From positions 1 through 40,616 of the forward strand of contig DAOOVO010000029.1 of assembly GCA_035370245.1 (NCBI GenBank): a stretch of 40,616 bases of DNA, in the 5' to 3' direction. The translations under genes and the position numbers were made by a program. Of the stretch, positions 8,352 to 15,696 are shown in pieces. Under the pieces are notes generated by a model that was given only the letters and a program-made list of their open reading frames with translations, was not told where the DNA came from and made no database searches. Positions within the stretch are counted from its first letter, which is position 1. Every line of letters starts with the position of its first letter. This DNA is from Pseudobacteroides sp035370245 (GTDB taxonomy: Bacteria; Bacillota; Clostridia; Acetivibrionales; DSM-2933).

Positions 8352-9218
8352 TTATTTTAAATAAAGCCATATAATGTTTGTCATTGCCGCACCTACTCCT
8401 ACGATTCCTGTAAGCTTGATCATAAATCTCCATGTAAGCCTTGCACTGACATTATCTATAAGCATCTCAAGGAAAAAGCTCACAAGTGCTATAATTATAC
8501 CTACCCATAAAGGCTTCGCAAAAAACAGAGCAATTAATGAAAGCAGCAATACTAAATCATACCAATGTGCCAATTCTATTATTGCCAATTGAGGTCCTGA
8601 AAATTCTGTTGTAAGACCCTTTATAAGTTCCTGATGACCGTGATGCGAGGTAGAAAAGTCAAATGGCGACTTTCTTAGCTTTATTGTCAGAACGTATAAA
8701 AATGCCAGAAAAACAAGGGGCAAATTAAATAATAAAGGCTTATCATTTTCCAATATATTGGATATCATAAAACTCTTATTTGTAAGATATATACCGACAA
8801 CCATAAGAAGCAGTACAGGTTCATAAGCCATCATTTGCATTAGCTCCCTCTGTGCCCCGATCTTACTGTAAGGAGAACGAACGCTCATTGCACCCATAAT
8901 AAGGGACACGCTTGAAAAAGCAAGTACAAACATAATCATGAGAAGATCCTGCTTTAATACCAGCATTATGATACATACTATGGAAAAGAACAGGTGCCCG
9001 AGAACATAAACCATCTGAGTCTGGTTAACAGTTATCCTCTCTTTTCCTATGAGCTTGAAAAAGTCATAAAAAGGCTGCAGCAAAGGCGGACCGTACCTAT
9101 TCTGCATTCTGGCACTAATTTTTCTGTCTATACCTGTTAGTAAACCGCCAATTATTGGTGCCCCAATTAAGGCCACTATAATCGCTATAATATTTTGTAT
9201 AGTAAATGTTTCACTCAT
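8352..9218 (-). CDS. echB: Ech hydrogenase membrane subunit EchB (NuoH-like)
   Basis: A 288-residue integral membrane protein with about eight hydrophobic segments. Conserved NuoH-type loops are visible: RKISARMQNRYGPPLLQPFYDF near residue 30 and the KSPFDFSTSHHGHQELIKG region near residue 185. The latter holds the acidic residues facing the quinone-site equivalent. It anchors the hydrogenase module and couples electron flow to ion movement. It starts one base after the echA stop codon, which suggests translational coupling. Confidence 0.95.
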   Translation of the reverse strand: MSETFTIQNIIAIIVALIGAPIIGGLLTGIDRKISARMQNRYGPPLLQPFYDFFKLIGKERITVNQTQMVYVLGHLFFSIVCIIMLVLKQDLLMIMFVLAFSSVSLIMGAMSVRSPYSKIGAQRELMQMMAYEPVLLLMVVGIYLTNKSFMISNILENDKPLLFNLPLVFLAFLYVLTIKLRKSPFDFSTSHHGHQELIKGLTTEFSGPQLAIIELAHWYDLVLLLSLIALFFAKPLWVGIIIALVSFFLEMLIDNVSARLTWRFMIKLTGIVGVGAAMTNIIWLYLK

Positions 9219-9219
9219 T

Positions 9220-11175
9220 TTAAATTACCACCCCGAACATAATCAAAATAATAGCTCCTGCAACAAGATTGAACCATAATGTTAGATTCTTTTCACCGAA
9301 CAAACCACTTAAATAGTAGTTATGAACAATAACCTGATCAATTTTATCTCCAGGGCTCATAAAGTCGATACCTCTTGTATCAGTCGTGTTTTCACCGCAA
9401 AGGTAAGGGGTTTTCATGGTTTCAGGCTTTGCTCTTCTCATAAATATAGGCACGAGGAACATGACAAGAAGCACTACAATAAAGAAATATACAATTCCGA
9501 AACCTCCGATAGATCCTCCATTTAACCATAATCCGCCATCAATACCCAATATATAGTTGCCTCCTATATGGAAGTTTACAAGCTGTGGCAGAATTAGATT
9601 ATTGTAAATAGGAGCTATTCCTATGCTGCATGCCAACACTCCCACAAAAAGAACGGACAGTGCACTCCTTACAGAAAGCGCCAATTTTTCACCGTACAAC
9701 TTTGTCTTATATGACATTGTGAGAACTATTCCTATCCATTTTGCCCAAAATACTACTGTAAAAGCACTTCCAAAAACCACAAGGATCAATACAATCGGTG
9801 ATTTATCAACTGAAGCTTCTATTGTCAGCCACTTTGATACAAGCACTCCAAAGGGAGGCAGCAGCATGGATATCATACCTATAACAGTAATAACAGCAGT
9901 AAACGGCATGAGCTTCATAAGCCCCTGCATGTCCTCTATATCTCTGCTTCCTATACCCTGCTCAATAGTACCTATGCAGAGGAACAGCAAACCTTTAGAT
10001 ACGGCATGGAATATTATTAGAAGCATTGCAGCACCTAAAGCTACCGGATTGCCAAGTCCGGCACAGCAAACTATAAGCCCTAGATTGGCAATAGTTGAAT
10101 ATGCAAGAACTCTTTTACCGTTACTCTGGCTTATGGCGATGGCAGATCCTGCAACAAATGTAAATCCTCCTACAACAGCCAATACCTTTGCCAGATTTGT
10201 ACCGTAATAAGCAGGTGCCAACCTTACTATCAAATAAACTCCGGCTTTAACCATTGTACTGGAGTGCAGCATTGCAGATACCGGTGTTGGAGCAACCATA
10301 GCTCCTAAAAGCCAGCTCTGGAACGGAAATTGTGCTGATTTTGTAAAACCTGCCAGACACAAAAGTCCAAGTCCTAATGGAAGTAAGGTTCCAATGTCAG
10401 CCAATGACTCAACAGTTGCAATTTCATCAATCGCAAGGGTTTTTTTCACTTGGTATATTACAATTATTCCAAAAATAAATGCAACTCCGCCAGCCATATT
10501 TATTAGCAGTGCTCGTGTTGCATTCTTAATTGACTGTTCGTTATTATCATGTGATATAAGTAAAAATGAACAAAGGGTCGTTACCTCCCAGAAAAAGTAA
10601 AGCCACATGATATTGTTTGTCATTACAAGGCCATTCATGGCTCCAAGGAATATAAAAAGTATTACAAAAAATCTTGGTTGTCTTGATTTCTTAAGATTCA
10701 AATGATGTTCGTGTTCCTTCATATAACCTATGGCAAATATAGTAATAATAGGTCCTATTATGGATACCAGCAATATCATTATAAGTGAAAGATAATCAAT
10801 AACAAATGCCCTCTCAAGTTCATTTGGACGCACAACAAACTCAAAAATAAGAACAGGAATAAGCTGTAGAAATGTTAGTCCAACAATTAAGGGCTTTTTT
10901 AGCTTAACACCAATAAACATCAAGTAAATGAAAAGAAATAAATCAAGCAGTTTTATAGCCAGCTCGGCAGTCATTGCCGCAGCATTATGCAGTTCAATTG
11001 TTATCCTTCCACCATTATCAAACAATAATTTGACAAATCCCCCTGCAACAGCAAACATAATTAAGGCAGTAACAACTACTATTACATTTCTAATTGACGC
11101 CTTCCGAAAAATATAACATAGCATGGCGCTGACGGCAGGTAATAATATTGCCACAGCAAGCAGTTGAAGTTCCAC
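9220..11175 (-). CDS. echA: Ech hydrogenase antiporter-like subunit EchA (NuoL-like)
   Basis: A large membrane protein of about 651 residues with roughly fifteen hydrophobic segments and the proton-antiporter domain of NuoL/MrpA proteins. The motif FPFQSWLLGAMVAPTPVSAMLHSSTMVKAG is diagnostic, with ion-path Lys and His residues (SKGLLF, FHAVSKG) after it. It is the ion-pumping subunit and first gene of the operon. An ATG at 11238 gives 21 extra residues, but a clear AAAGGAG lies just ahead of a GTG at 11175 (VELQLLAVAILLPAVS), so I choose that start. Whether it pumps H+ or Na+ cannot be told from sequence alone. Confidence 0.94.
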   Translation of the reverse strand: MELQLLAVAILLPAVSAMLCYIFRKASIRNVIVVVTALIMFAVAGGFVKLLFDNGGRITIELHNAAAMTAELAIKLLDLFLFIYLMFIGVKLKKPLIVGLTFLQLIPVLIFEFVVRPNELERAFVIDYLSLIMILLVSIIGPIITIFAIGYMKEHEHHLNLKKSRQPRFFVILFIFLGAMNGLVMTNNIMWLYFFWEVTTLCSFLLISHDNNEQSIKNATRALLINMAGGVAFIFGIIVIYQVKKTLAIDEIATVESLADIGTLLPLGLGLLCLAGFTKSAQFPFQSWLLGAMVAPTPVSAMLHSSTMVKAGVYLIVRLAPAYYGTNLAKVLAVVGGFTFVAGSAIAISQSNGKRVLAYSTIANLGLIVCCAGLGNPVALGAAMLLIIFHAVSKGLLFLCIGTIEQGIGSRDIEDMQGLMKLMPFTAVITVIGMISMLLPPFGVLVSKWLTIEASVDKSPIVLILVVFGSAFTVVFWAKWIGIVLTMSYKTKLYGEKLALSVRSALSVLFVGVLACSIGIAPIYNNLILPQLVNFHIGGNYILGIDGGLWLNGGSIGGFGIVYFFIVVLLVMFLVPIFMRRAKPETMKTPYLCGENTTDTRGIDFMSPGDKIDQVIVHNYYLSGLFGEKNLTLWFNLVAGAIILIMFGVVI

Positions 11176-11238
11176 TGCATCCACTCCTTTCAAATTTATG
11201 ACAAAAAATAATATATGTTTAACAAAATAACCATGCAA

Positions 11239-11711
11239 ACATTAAGCGAATAAAATATTTATACATTGTTATACTATTTTATAGGCTTTAATTATCGGTA
11301 ACATTTTACATAGCCGGTTCAGGCAAAAGCATTATGACAGCCCCATCGCATGACAATCCCTTTTTGCCAACCCCATCGTCGGTAAATTTACCAGAATCAA
11401 GCAAAGACTTAATTATTGTGATATTTACCTAATCGCACAGCTAATTTTGATATAAAGTTATGAAGCTTTTTTCCACAGCTTAAAAACCCCAAACTTCATT
11501 ATAATTACTAGCATGTACTAAGTCAATTATAGTTTTTGTATTTTAAAAGGATATTTCTCTGTTTATATTCAAATTAATGATTGCCTCTTAAAGTATCTCA
11601 TCTTAGTAATATTGTTTAAAGTTCATAGTGTAATGGATTTACAAATGTGGTACAGTATTGTTAGTGTACTTTTACTGCAACAAAATCGGTATATATTGAG
11701 GATTTATATAT
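11239..11711. promoter_or_regulatory. Divergent intergenic region: ech leader and tadA promoter
   Basis: About 470 bases without an annotated gene, between echA (minus) and tadA (plus). It contains a perfect palindrome, GGTAAATTTACC at 11381-11392. On the minus strand a long hairpin forms from GGTTGGCAAAA pairing with TTTTGCC-TG-AACC (about 11313-11372). CGATGGGG occurs twice nearby. The minus strand also has a 40-codon open stretch (11428-11306) with protein-like composition but no good start. So the region is either a structured leader or a gene remnant, plus promoters. GAGGATT precedes tadA. Confidence 0.5.
11306..11428 (-). pseudogene. Possible gene remnant or short ORF in ech leader
   Basis: Reading the minus strand from just after a TAG (11431-11429) gives 40 codons ending in TAA (11308-11306). 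The peptide includes SLLDSGKFTDDGVGKKGL and DGAVIMLLPEP, which look more like coding than intergenic DNA. Base composition is richer in G and C than its surroundings. A second frame just upstream reads LHNFISKLAVRLGKYHNN before a stop, as if one frameshift separated the two. I do not recognise the protein. A TTG about 5 codons in is the only start candidate. A structured RNA is the alternative. Confidence 0.3.
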
Positions 11712-12209
11712 ATGAAGAAAAAAGATATTGCTTTGGAAAATGCAATTCATGAAAAATTCATGATGATGGCATATAAGGAAGCCCTTAAAGCGTATAGCAA
11801 GCTTGAAACCCCAGTTGGAGCAGTTATTGTTTTTGATGGAAAAATAATAGCAAGAGGCCATAATTTAAGAGAGCAAAAGCAAGATCCAACCCAGCATGCA
11901 GAAATTATTGCTATTAAAAAAGCGGCAAAAAAATTGGGCACATGGAGGCTGACAGATTGCGACCTCTATGTTACCCTCGAGCCTTGCCCCATGTGTGCAG
12001 GACTCCTCATTCAGTCCCGCATCAGGAATCTGTATTTTGGTGCAAAAGATCCCAAAGCCGGGGCAGTTGGTTCGGTTCTTGACATATTGGCTATTGAAAA
12101 ATTCAATCACAAGGTTAATGTATTTAGCGGTATTATGGAAAAGGAGTGCTCATCTGTTTTAAAAGAGTTCTTTAGAGAACTTCGAAAATCTAAGAGCAAG
12201 AAACTTTGA
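11712..12209 (+). CDS. tadA: tRNA-specific adenosine deaminase TadA
   Basis: A 165-residue deaminase with the catalytic motif H62-A-E64 and the zinc ligands P91-C92-P-M-C95. LREQKQDPTQHAEI is typical of TadA, which converts A34 to inosine in the anticodon of tRNA-Arg(ACG). The C-terminus holds the expected helix (ECSSVLKEFFRELRKSK). GAGG lies about nine bases before the ATG. Its last 20 bases overlap the end of the convergent immunity gene, so the accessory island was probably inserted, or has shrunk, right up to this housekeeping gene. Other nucleoside deaminases share the fold, but length and motif spacing favour TadA. Confidence 0.93.
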   Translation: MKKKDIALENAIHEKFMMMAYKEALKAYSKLETPVGAVIVFDGKIIARGHNLREQKQDPTQHAEIIAIKKAAKKLGTWRLTDCDLYVTLEPCPMCAGLLIQSRIRNLYFGAKDPKAGAVGSVLDILAIEKFNHKVNVFSGIMEKECSSVLKEFFRELRKSKSKKL

Positions 12210-12714
12210 CAAAACTAACACCAAGCATTTTAGAAGCCAGGAGTGCTTCTCGAACATCTGAATCCACAATTATATAGTCTTCATCAAGGCCCTTTACCTT
12301 AAATACTTTTAAGTATCCAACTCTTTTTTCATCAATTACAAGCTTTTTTACTGAGCCGATCTTATCAAATTCACTTAAACTTGACAGGCAGTCAATTATC
12401 TCAGGTATTACAAGCCAATACAATACCTGTTTCATTCTTTTGATGTCAGCTAAAACAATTGGCTTGAAAAATATGTATTTTTGAAGCCTGTCCAGCTCTT
12501 GCTTAAACCCGTCAGATACTAAATGAAACGGATTTTGTATATAATCAGGATAGACATTATCACTTTTGTCTTTGACATAAAATTGCATAGGTTCTTTATC
12601 CATATATTGAAATTTACCGTTTTTAACATACTCCTTATTAATAGCCTTTGTCATTTCCTGAGGCTCAACAATATTTGATACATTTTTATCCTGTGTTAAA
12701 TAAAAATATTCCAT
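12190..12714 (-). CDS. Imm11-type (DUF1629) immunity protein, second copy
   Basis: A protein of about 174 residues (MEYFYLTQDKN start). An ATG at 12750 is possible, but AAGGTGA lies five bases before the ATG at 12714, and that reading avoids overlap with the gene before it. The C-terminal pattern is that of the Imm11 family: V-x-Y-L-K-V-F-K-V-K-G, then DYIIVDSDVREALLASKMLGVSFVKV. Family members protect against polymorphic toxin nucleases. It follows the first Imm11 gene by 10 bases. The two copies share layout but little identity, so each may neutralise a different toxin. Its 3' end overlaps tadA. Confidence 0.72.
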   Translation of the reverse strand: MEYFYLTQDKNVSNIVEPQEMTKAINKEYVKNGKFQYMDKEPMQFYVKDKSDNVYPDYIQNPFHLVSDGFKQELDRLQKYIFFKPIVLADIKRMKQVLYWLVIPEIIDCLSSLSEFDKIGSVKKLVIDEKRVGYLKVFKVKGLDEDYIIVDSDVREALLASKMLGVSFVKVSCS

Positions 12715-12724
12715 AGCATTCACC

Positions 12725-13279
12725 TTATCTCTCATAAGAAGTTGTCTCAACTATTTTTGCACCTTTTATGCCCATATTTTCAAGTGCTTCTTTTAATTCC
12801 TGATTTATCACCCAAATCTCGCTCAATGCATCTTCTATCTTAAATATTTTATAATTGCCTACCTTTTGGTCATCAATTTCAAAAGCACCTTCAATGTCTT
12901 TTAGACCGCCTGTTTTCTCTCTATATTCGCTTTTTTCCCATTTAACACAGTCAATTACCCTCACAAACGGAATATAATACTCAAAATAACTATCCTTATT
13001 TTCCACCAAAAGAATGGGTTTATAATAAACATTGTCCACTCCTATGTCATCAAACACTTCTTTCATCCTATGGGAAATCAACGGAAGGTCGTAGTTATAA
13101 ATGTCAGGCAATTCTTCATTCCTTTTAACCAGTACAAGAACTTCCTGCCTAAGATCAATATATTGCATTTCTCCAAAATATAAGGCCCTTCTATCAAGAT
13201 TAAAATCAGCCGGAATCCCAATTCTCATTATATGATCATAATCATATGGATTAGAATCCAATACATAGTATTTTTTCAT
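12725..13279 (-). CDS. Imm11-type (DUF1629) immunity protein, first copy
   Basis: A 184-residue protein starting MKKYYVLDSNPYDYDH. It has a mid-region (YYKPILLVENKDSYFEYYIPFVRVIDC) and a C-terminal signature, KVGNYKIFKIEDALSEIWVI followed by ELKEALENMGIKGAKIVE. This closely follows the Imm11 pattern (VGxxxIFRL...L+EALE..GlxGv.f). It lies 80 bases after the AHH nuclease gene, the usual toxin-immunity order, so it is the best candidate for the cognate antitoxin. It is soluble, with no signal peptide. The ribosome site is weak (AAAGGGA, distant). The family call is by pattern only. Confidence 0.75.
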   Translation of the reverse strand: MKKYYVLDSNPYDYDHIMRIGIPADFNLDRRALYFGEMQYIDLRQEVLVLVKRNEELPDIYNYDLPLISHRMKEVFDDIGVDNVYYKPILLVENKDSYFEYYIPFVRVIDCVKWEKSEYREKTGGLKDIEGAFEIDDQKVGNYKIFKIEDALSEIWVINQELKEALENMGIKGAKIVETTSYER

Positions 13280-13359
13280 AATATTTTTTCCCTTTCTATT
13301 ATTTATATTTTGCCAAAATCATTCCATAGTAATGTCCAAGGAATAACTTGCAAATCTTG

Positions 13360-14052
13360 TTATTTGCCATCAATTTTAACAATATATTTATTAGCCTGCT
13401 CATTCAATATATACTCTCGCTCCCCTGGTTCTTGCCCTTCTCTTACATTCATATCTGTTCTGATTTTCTTAATTTTTTCTTCCATTTCATTTCTCAACTT
13501 CTCTAATTCCTTTTTTCGGTCCTCCGGAGCAAAATTCTTCCCGCACAGTTCTAATTTCATCATTTGCTTTTCCATTTCAGCAAGAGCCTTTACAATTTGA
13601 AGCTCATAAGCATCTTTTCCCGGAGGCTCAAATGTATGTGGCCCAAGATGCCATTGGAGACCTGTTGCCATCATTGCTGTCTCAGTAATTTTATCCCTTT
13701 GTTCAGTAGAAATACTTTCTTTTCCTTTTGGTGCTTTTTTACCAAAAGATTTACCGGGGTTTTTTGCTGCAAACTTTTTTGCATCGATAGATGGAAGTGC
13801 TATGCAATTGGCCTCAGAATTAATATTAAAACCAATCAGGTTTAACATCCTTGCAGTACGCATTGTTAAGGAATAGGGTGCTACCGAAATAAGATGGTGA
13901 GATTGAAAATTAAACATGTCTATATCCAAATTCAGCCCTGTTTCCTCGGATAGCTTTTTTACATCAAGGTTATTTCACAGATCATTCATTAATTCCTCGG
14001 CATTAGCTGCATTATCTTTATATTCTTTTTCTCTTTTGGGAATGTCGTTCAT
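13360..14052 (-). pseudogene. AHH/SHH-type nuclease toxin gene, interrupted by in-frame TGA
   Basis: From an ATG at 14052 the frame runs 25 codons to a TGA (13977-13975) and then stays open in the same frame to 13360. Past the TGA comes NFQSHHLISV, the catalytic core of AHH-family HNH/EndoVII-type toxin nucleases (here Ser-His-His). IALPS and a second histidine region, LQWHLGPHTFE, follow at the expected distances, then a charged helical tail. The ATG overlaps the stop codon of the upstream 87-residue gene by four bases, so the two were coupled. The remaining open part could only start at a TTG (13929). One base change (TGG to TGA) would explain the break. This is a recently inactivated toxin, or one expressed by readthrough. 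Confidence 0.72.
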
Positions 14053-14312
14053 CTTCTGAATATCTTCATCATTTGTTTTATCTGTTTTTGGACCTCAGGA
14101 TCGTTTTCATCTTCAATTTGTAAATCATCCAAAGCTCTCTGAAGCTCTATCTTTTCATTTCTATCACTTTTAATTAATGCTTCCATTTCCTTTTTCCATG
14201 CATCTATCCTTGTTTCTCGCTCTTCTCTCACACATTCAAATCTTTTCACTGGGTCTTCCCAAATTTTCGTAAGATCTTGAGCACTTCTTGCATTAGTTGT
14301 AGAAGTTTTCAA
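14049..14312 (-). CDS. Small charged coiled-coil protein of toxin island
   Basis: An 87-residue, highly charged helical protein with no cysteine pairs, signal peptide or membrane segment. The middle (RIDAWKKEMEALIKSDRNE) predicts a coiled coil. I recognise no family. It begins 12 bases after the pentapeptide-repeat gene and ends in a four-base ATGA overlap with the nuclease gene, so the three are one transcription unit. It may be an adaptor or chaperone for loading the toxin, or the N-terminal piece of a once longer toxin that a frameshift split. GGGGGTATAACAG precedes the start, which is likely TTG or ATG near 14312. Confidence 0.7.
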   Translation of the reverse strand: MKTSTTNARSAQDLTKIWEDPVKRFECVREERETRIDAWKKEMEALIKSDRNEKIELQRALDDLQIEDENDPEVQKQIKQMMKIFRR

Positions 14313-14324
14313 CTGTTATACCCC

Positions 14325-15530
14325 CTAATCTTCAAGTATAATAGCTGTCTTTTGTTCTTCACTTAATTCTAAAAAGGACAGATCACTTTTTAATAGTTTG
14401 GTATTTTTTAGTACTGCATTTTTTAAGTTTATACCTTTCAACTTTGCTCCCCTCATATCGGAATGTCTAAGATCTGAACCCTCAAAATTACAATTCTCAA
14501 GGTTCGCTCCTTCAAAACACACTCCTTTCAATGCTGCTTTTGTACATACTGCATTGCTTAGGTTCACATTTCTCATATCACTATAGATTAATAAAGCTTC
14601 CACTAAGTTAACATTCTCCATGTTAGCATCTTGGAAATTTATACGTGATCCCTTTACGCCTTTCATATTAGCATCTTTTAATTCTGATTTTGTAAAATCG
14701 GCATGGTCAAGCGTAGCACCTTCCAGATCGGCACCTGTGAGTATTGTTTGAATAAATTTTGTTCCGATAAAAGAGCCATTTTTTAGTTTGCATTCTTTCA
14801 TATTGCTTTTACTTAAATCTCCATATTGAATATCTATTCCTTCATAATCACCATTGGATAAATCCAAATCCTTTAAAATCTCATAGTCATATGTGCCTTC
14901 TTTACTTTCAAGCCATACTTTAATCTCGGAAGAGTTTTTTATTCGATTGTCTTCCTTGTACATTAACTCACTCGCACCTTTATAGGGCCCCGCTCTGACC
15001 TCTAATACATCCGCCTTTTCTATTTGCTTATATTCCTCTATTTCTACAGCATAAGGCATTGCATACCTTATAAAATCCTTTATAACTGCATTATAGATAC
15101 CAAATTCCTCTAATCTAAATTGTTCCATATCTGCCTTTGTGATCTTATCCATGTAAAGCTTTCTTTGAGGCTCAAGCTCTTCTTCAAATTCATCTAAAAA
15201 CCGGAAGGCCCAGCTTACATCATAGCTATCACAGCACTCTACCTCATCATAAAACCATTCCGTATTATATGCATCAATGACATATATATAGTTTCTCTCG
15301 GCTATATTACTTGCCATTGCCGAATATGTTATGTATCCTATCTTATCTTTCTCTCCCCTAGCCTGCATTTCAGCTATCTTGACACATATCCTCCTAAAGG
15401 ACTCTACAAAATCAGGTACCAATTCTTTCTTATGTATTTTAAAATATTCATTAAGCTGGTCCATTTTTTCTATTCCCTTTTCTTTCAAAGGACCAGATTT
15501 AAAATGTTCTAATGCTTGTTTCCTATTCAT
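14325..15530 (-). CDS. Pentapeptide-repeat protein with unknown N-terminal domain
   Basis: A 401-residue soluble protein. Residues 1-210 form an acidic, aromatic-rich helical domain that I cannot name (for example YIYVIDAYNTEWFYDEVE). From about 230 to 390 there are some thirty pentapeptide units of the A(D/N)Lxx type (GADLEGATLDHADF, GANLENCNFEGSDLRHSDM), which fold as a right-handed square beta-helix. It ends TAIILED. GGAGG lies upstream of the ATG. It heads the island operon (this gene, small protein, nuclease, two immunity genes). Pentapeptide proteins occur next to secreted toxins in type VI or contractile injection loci, so a loading or adaptor role is plausible but unproven. Confidence 0.82.
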   Translation of the reverse strand: MNRKQALEHFKSGPLKEKGIEKMDQLNEYFKIHKKELVPDFVESFRRICVKIAEMQARGEKDKIGYITYSAMASNIAERNYIYVIDAYNTEWFYDEVECCDSYDVSWAFRFLDEFEEELEPQRKLYMDKITKADMEQFRLEEFGIYNAVIKDFIRYAMPYAVEIEEYKQIEKADVLEVRAGPYKGASELMYKEDNRIKNSSEIKVWLESKEGTYDYEILKDLDLSNGDYEGIDIQYGDLSKSNMKECKLKNGSFIGTKFIQTILTGADLEGATLDHADFTKSELKDANMKGVKGSRINFQDANMENVNLVEALLIYSDMRNVNLSNAVCTKAALKGVCFEGANLENCNFEGSDLRHSDMRGAKLKGINLKNAVLKNTKLLKSDLSFLELSEEQKTAIILED

Positions 15531-15558
15531 AAATATATAATCCTCCTATTTAAGATCA

Positions 15559-15598
15559 TTAACCTTCAAGTAAAATAACTGCCTTTTCTCCTATTCAT
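15559..15598 (-). pseudogene. Deletion scar of a second pentapeptide-repeat gene
   Basis: Just upstream of the pentapeptide gene, ATGAATAGGA repeats that gene's first ten bases. After only a few bases it joins a sequence that reads AVILLEG-stop in a shifted frame, nearly the same as the intact gene's ending AIILED-stop. So the start and end of a paralogue are fused, with everything between lost. A purine-rich site precedes it, as for the intact copy. It is too short to encode anything useful. Confidence 0.6.
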
Positions 15599-15696
15599 AA
15601 ATGCTTCTTCCCATATTTTAGGATAGATGTGTACAATAAGATTCTATCATAAATTTACTTATTTGTTAAATACAAAGTTCATTTTCCTATTTAGCT

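Noticed and set aside
9623..10207. A 194-codon open frame on the plus strand inside echA
   Set aside because: It is antisense to the conserved antiporter gene, has no ribosome site, and its translation is low-complexity Ser/Thr/Pro.
13975..13977. TGA as a selenocysteine codon in the nuclease gene
   Set aside because: No SECIS-like hairpin is visible after it, neighbouring residues do not suggest a redox site, and AHH nucleases do not use Cys or Sec at this place. A Trp-to-stop change is simpler.
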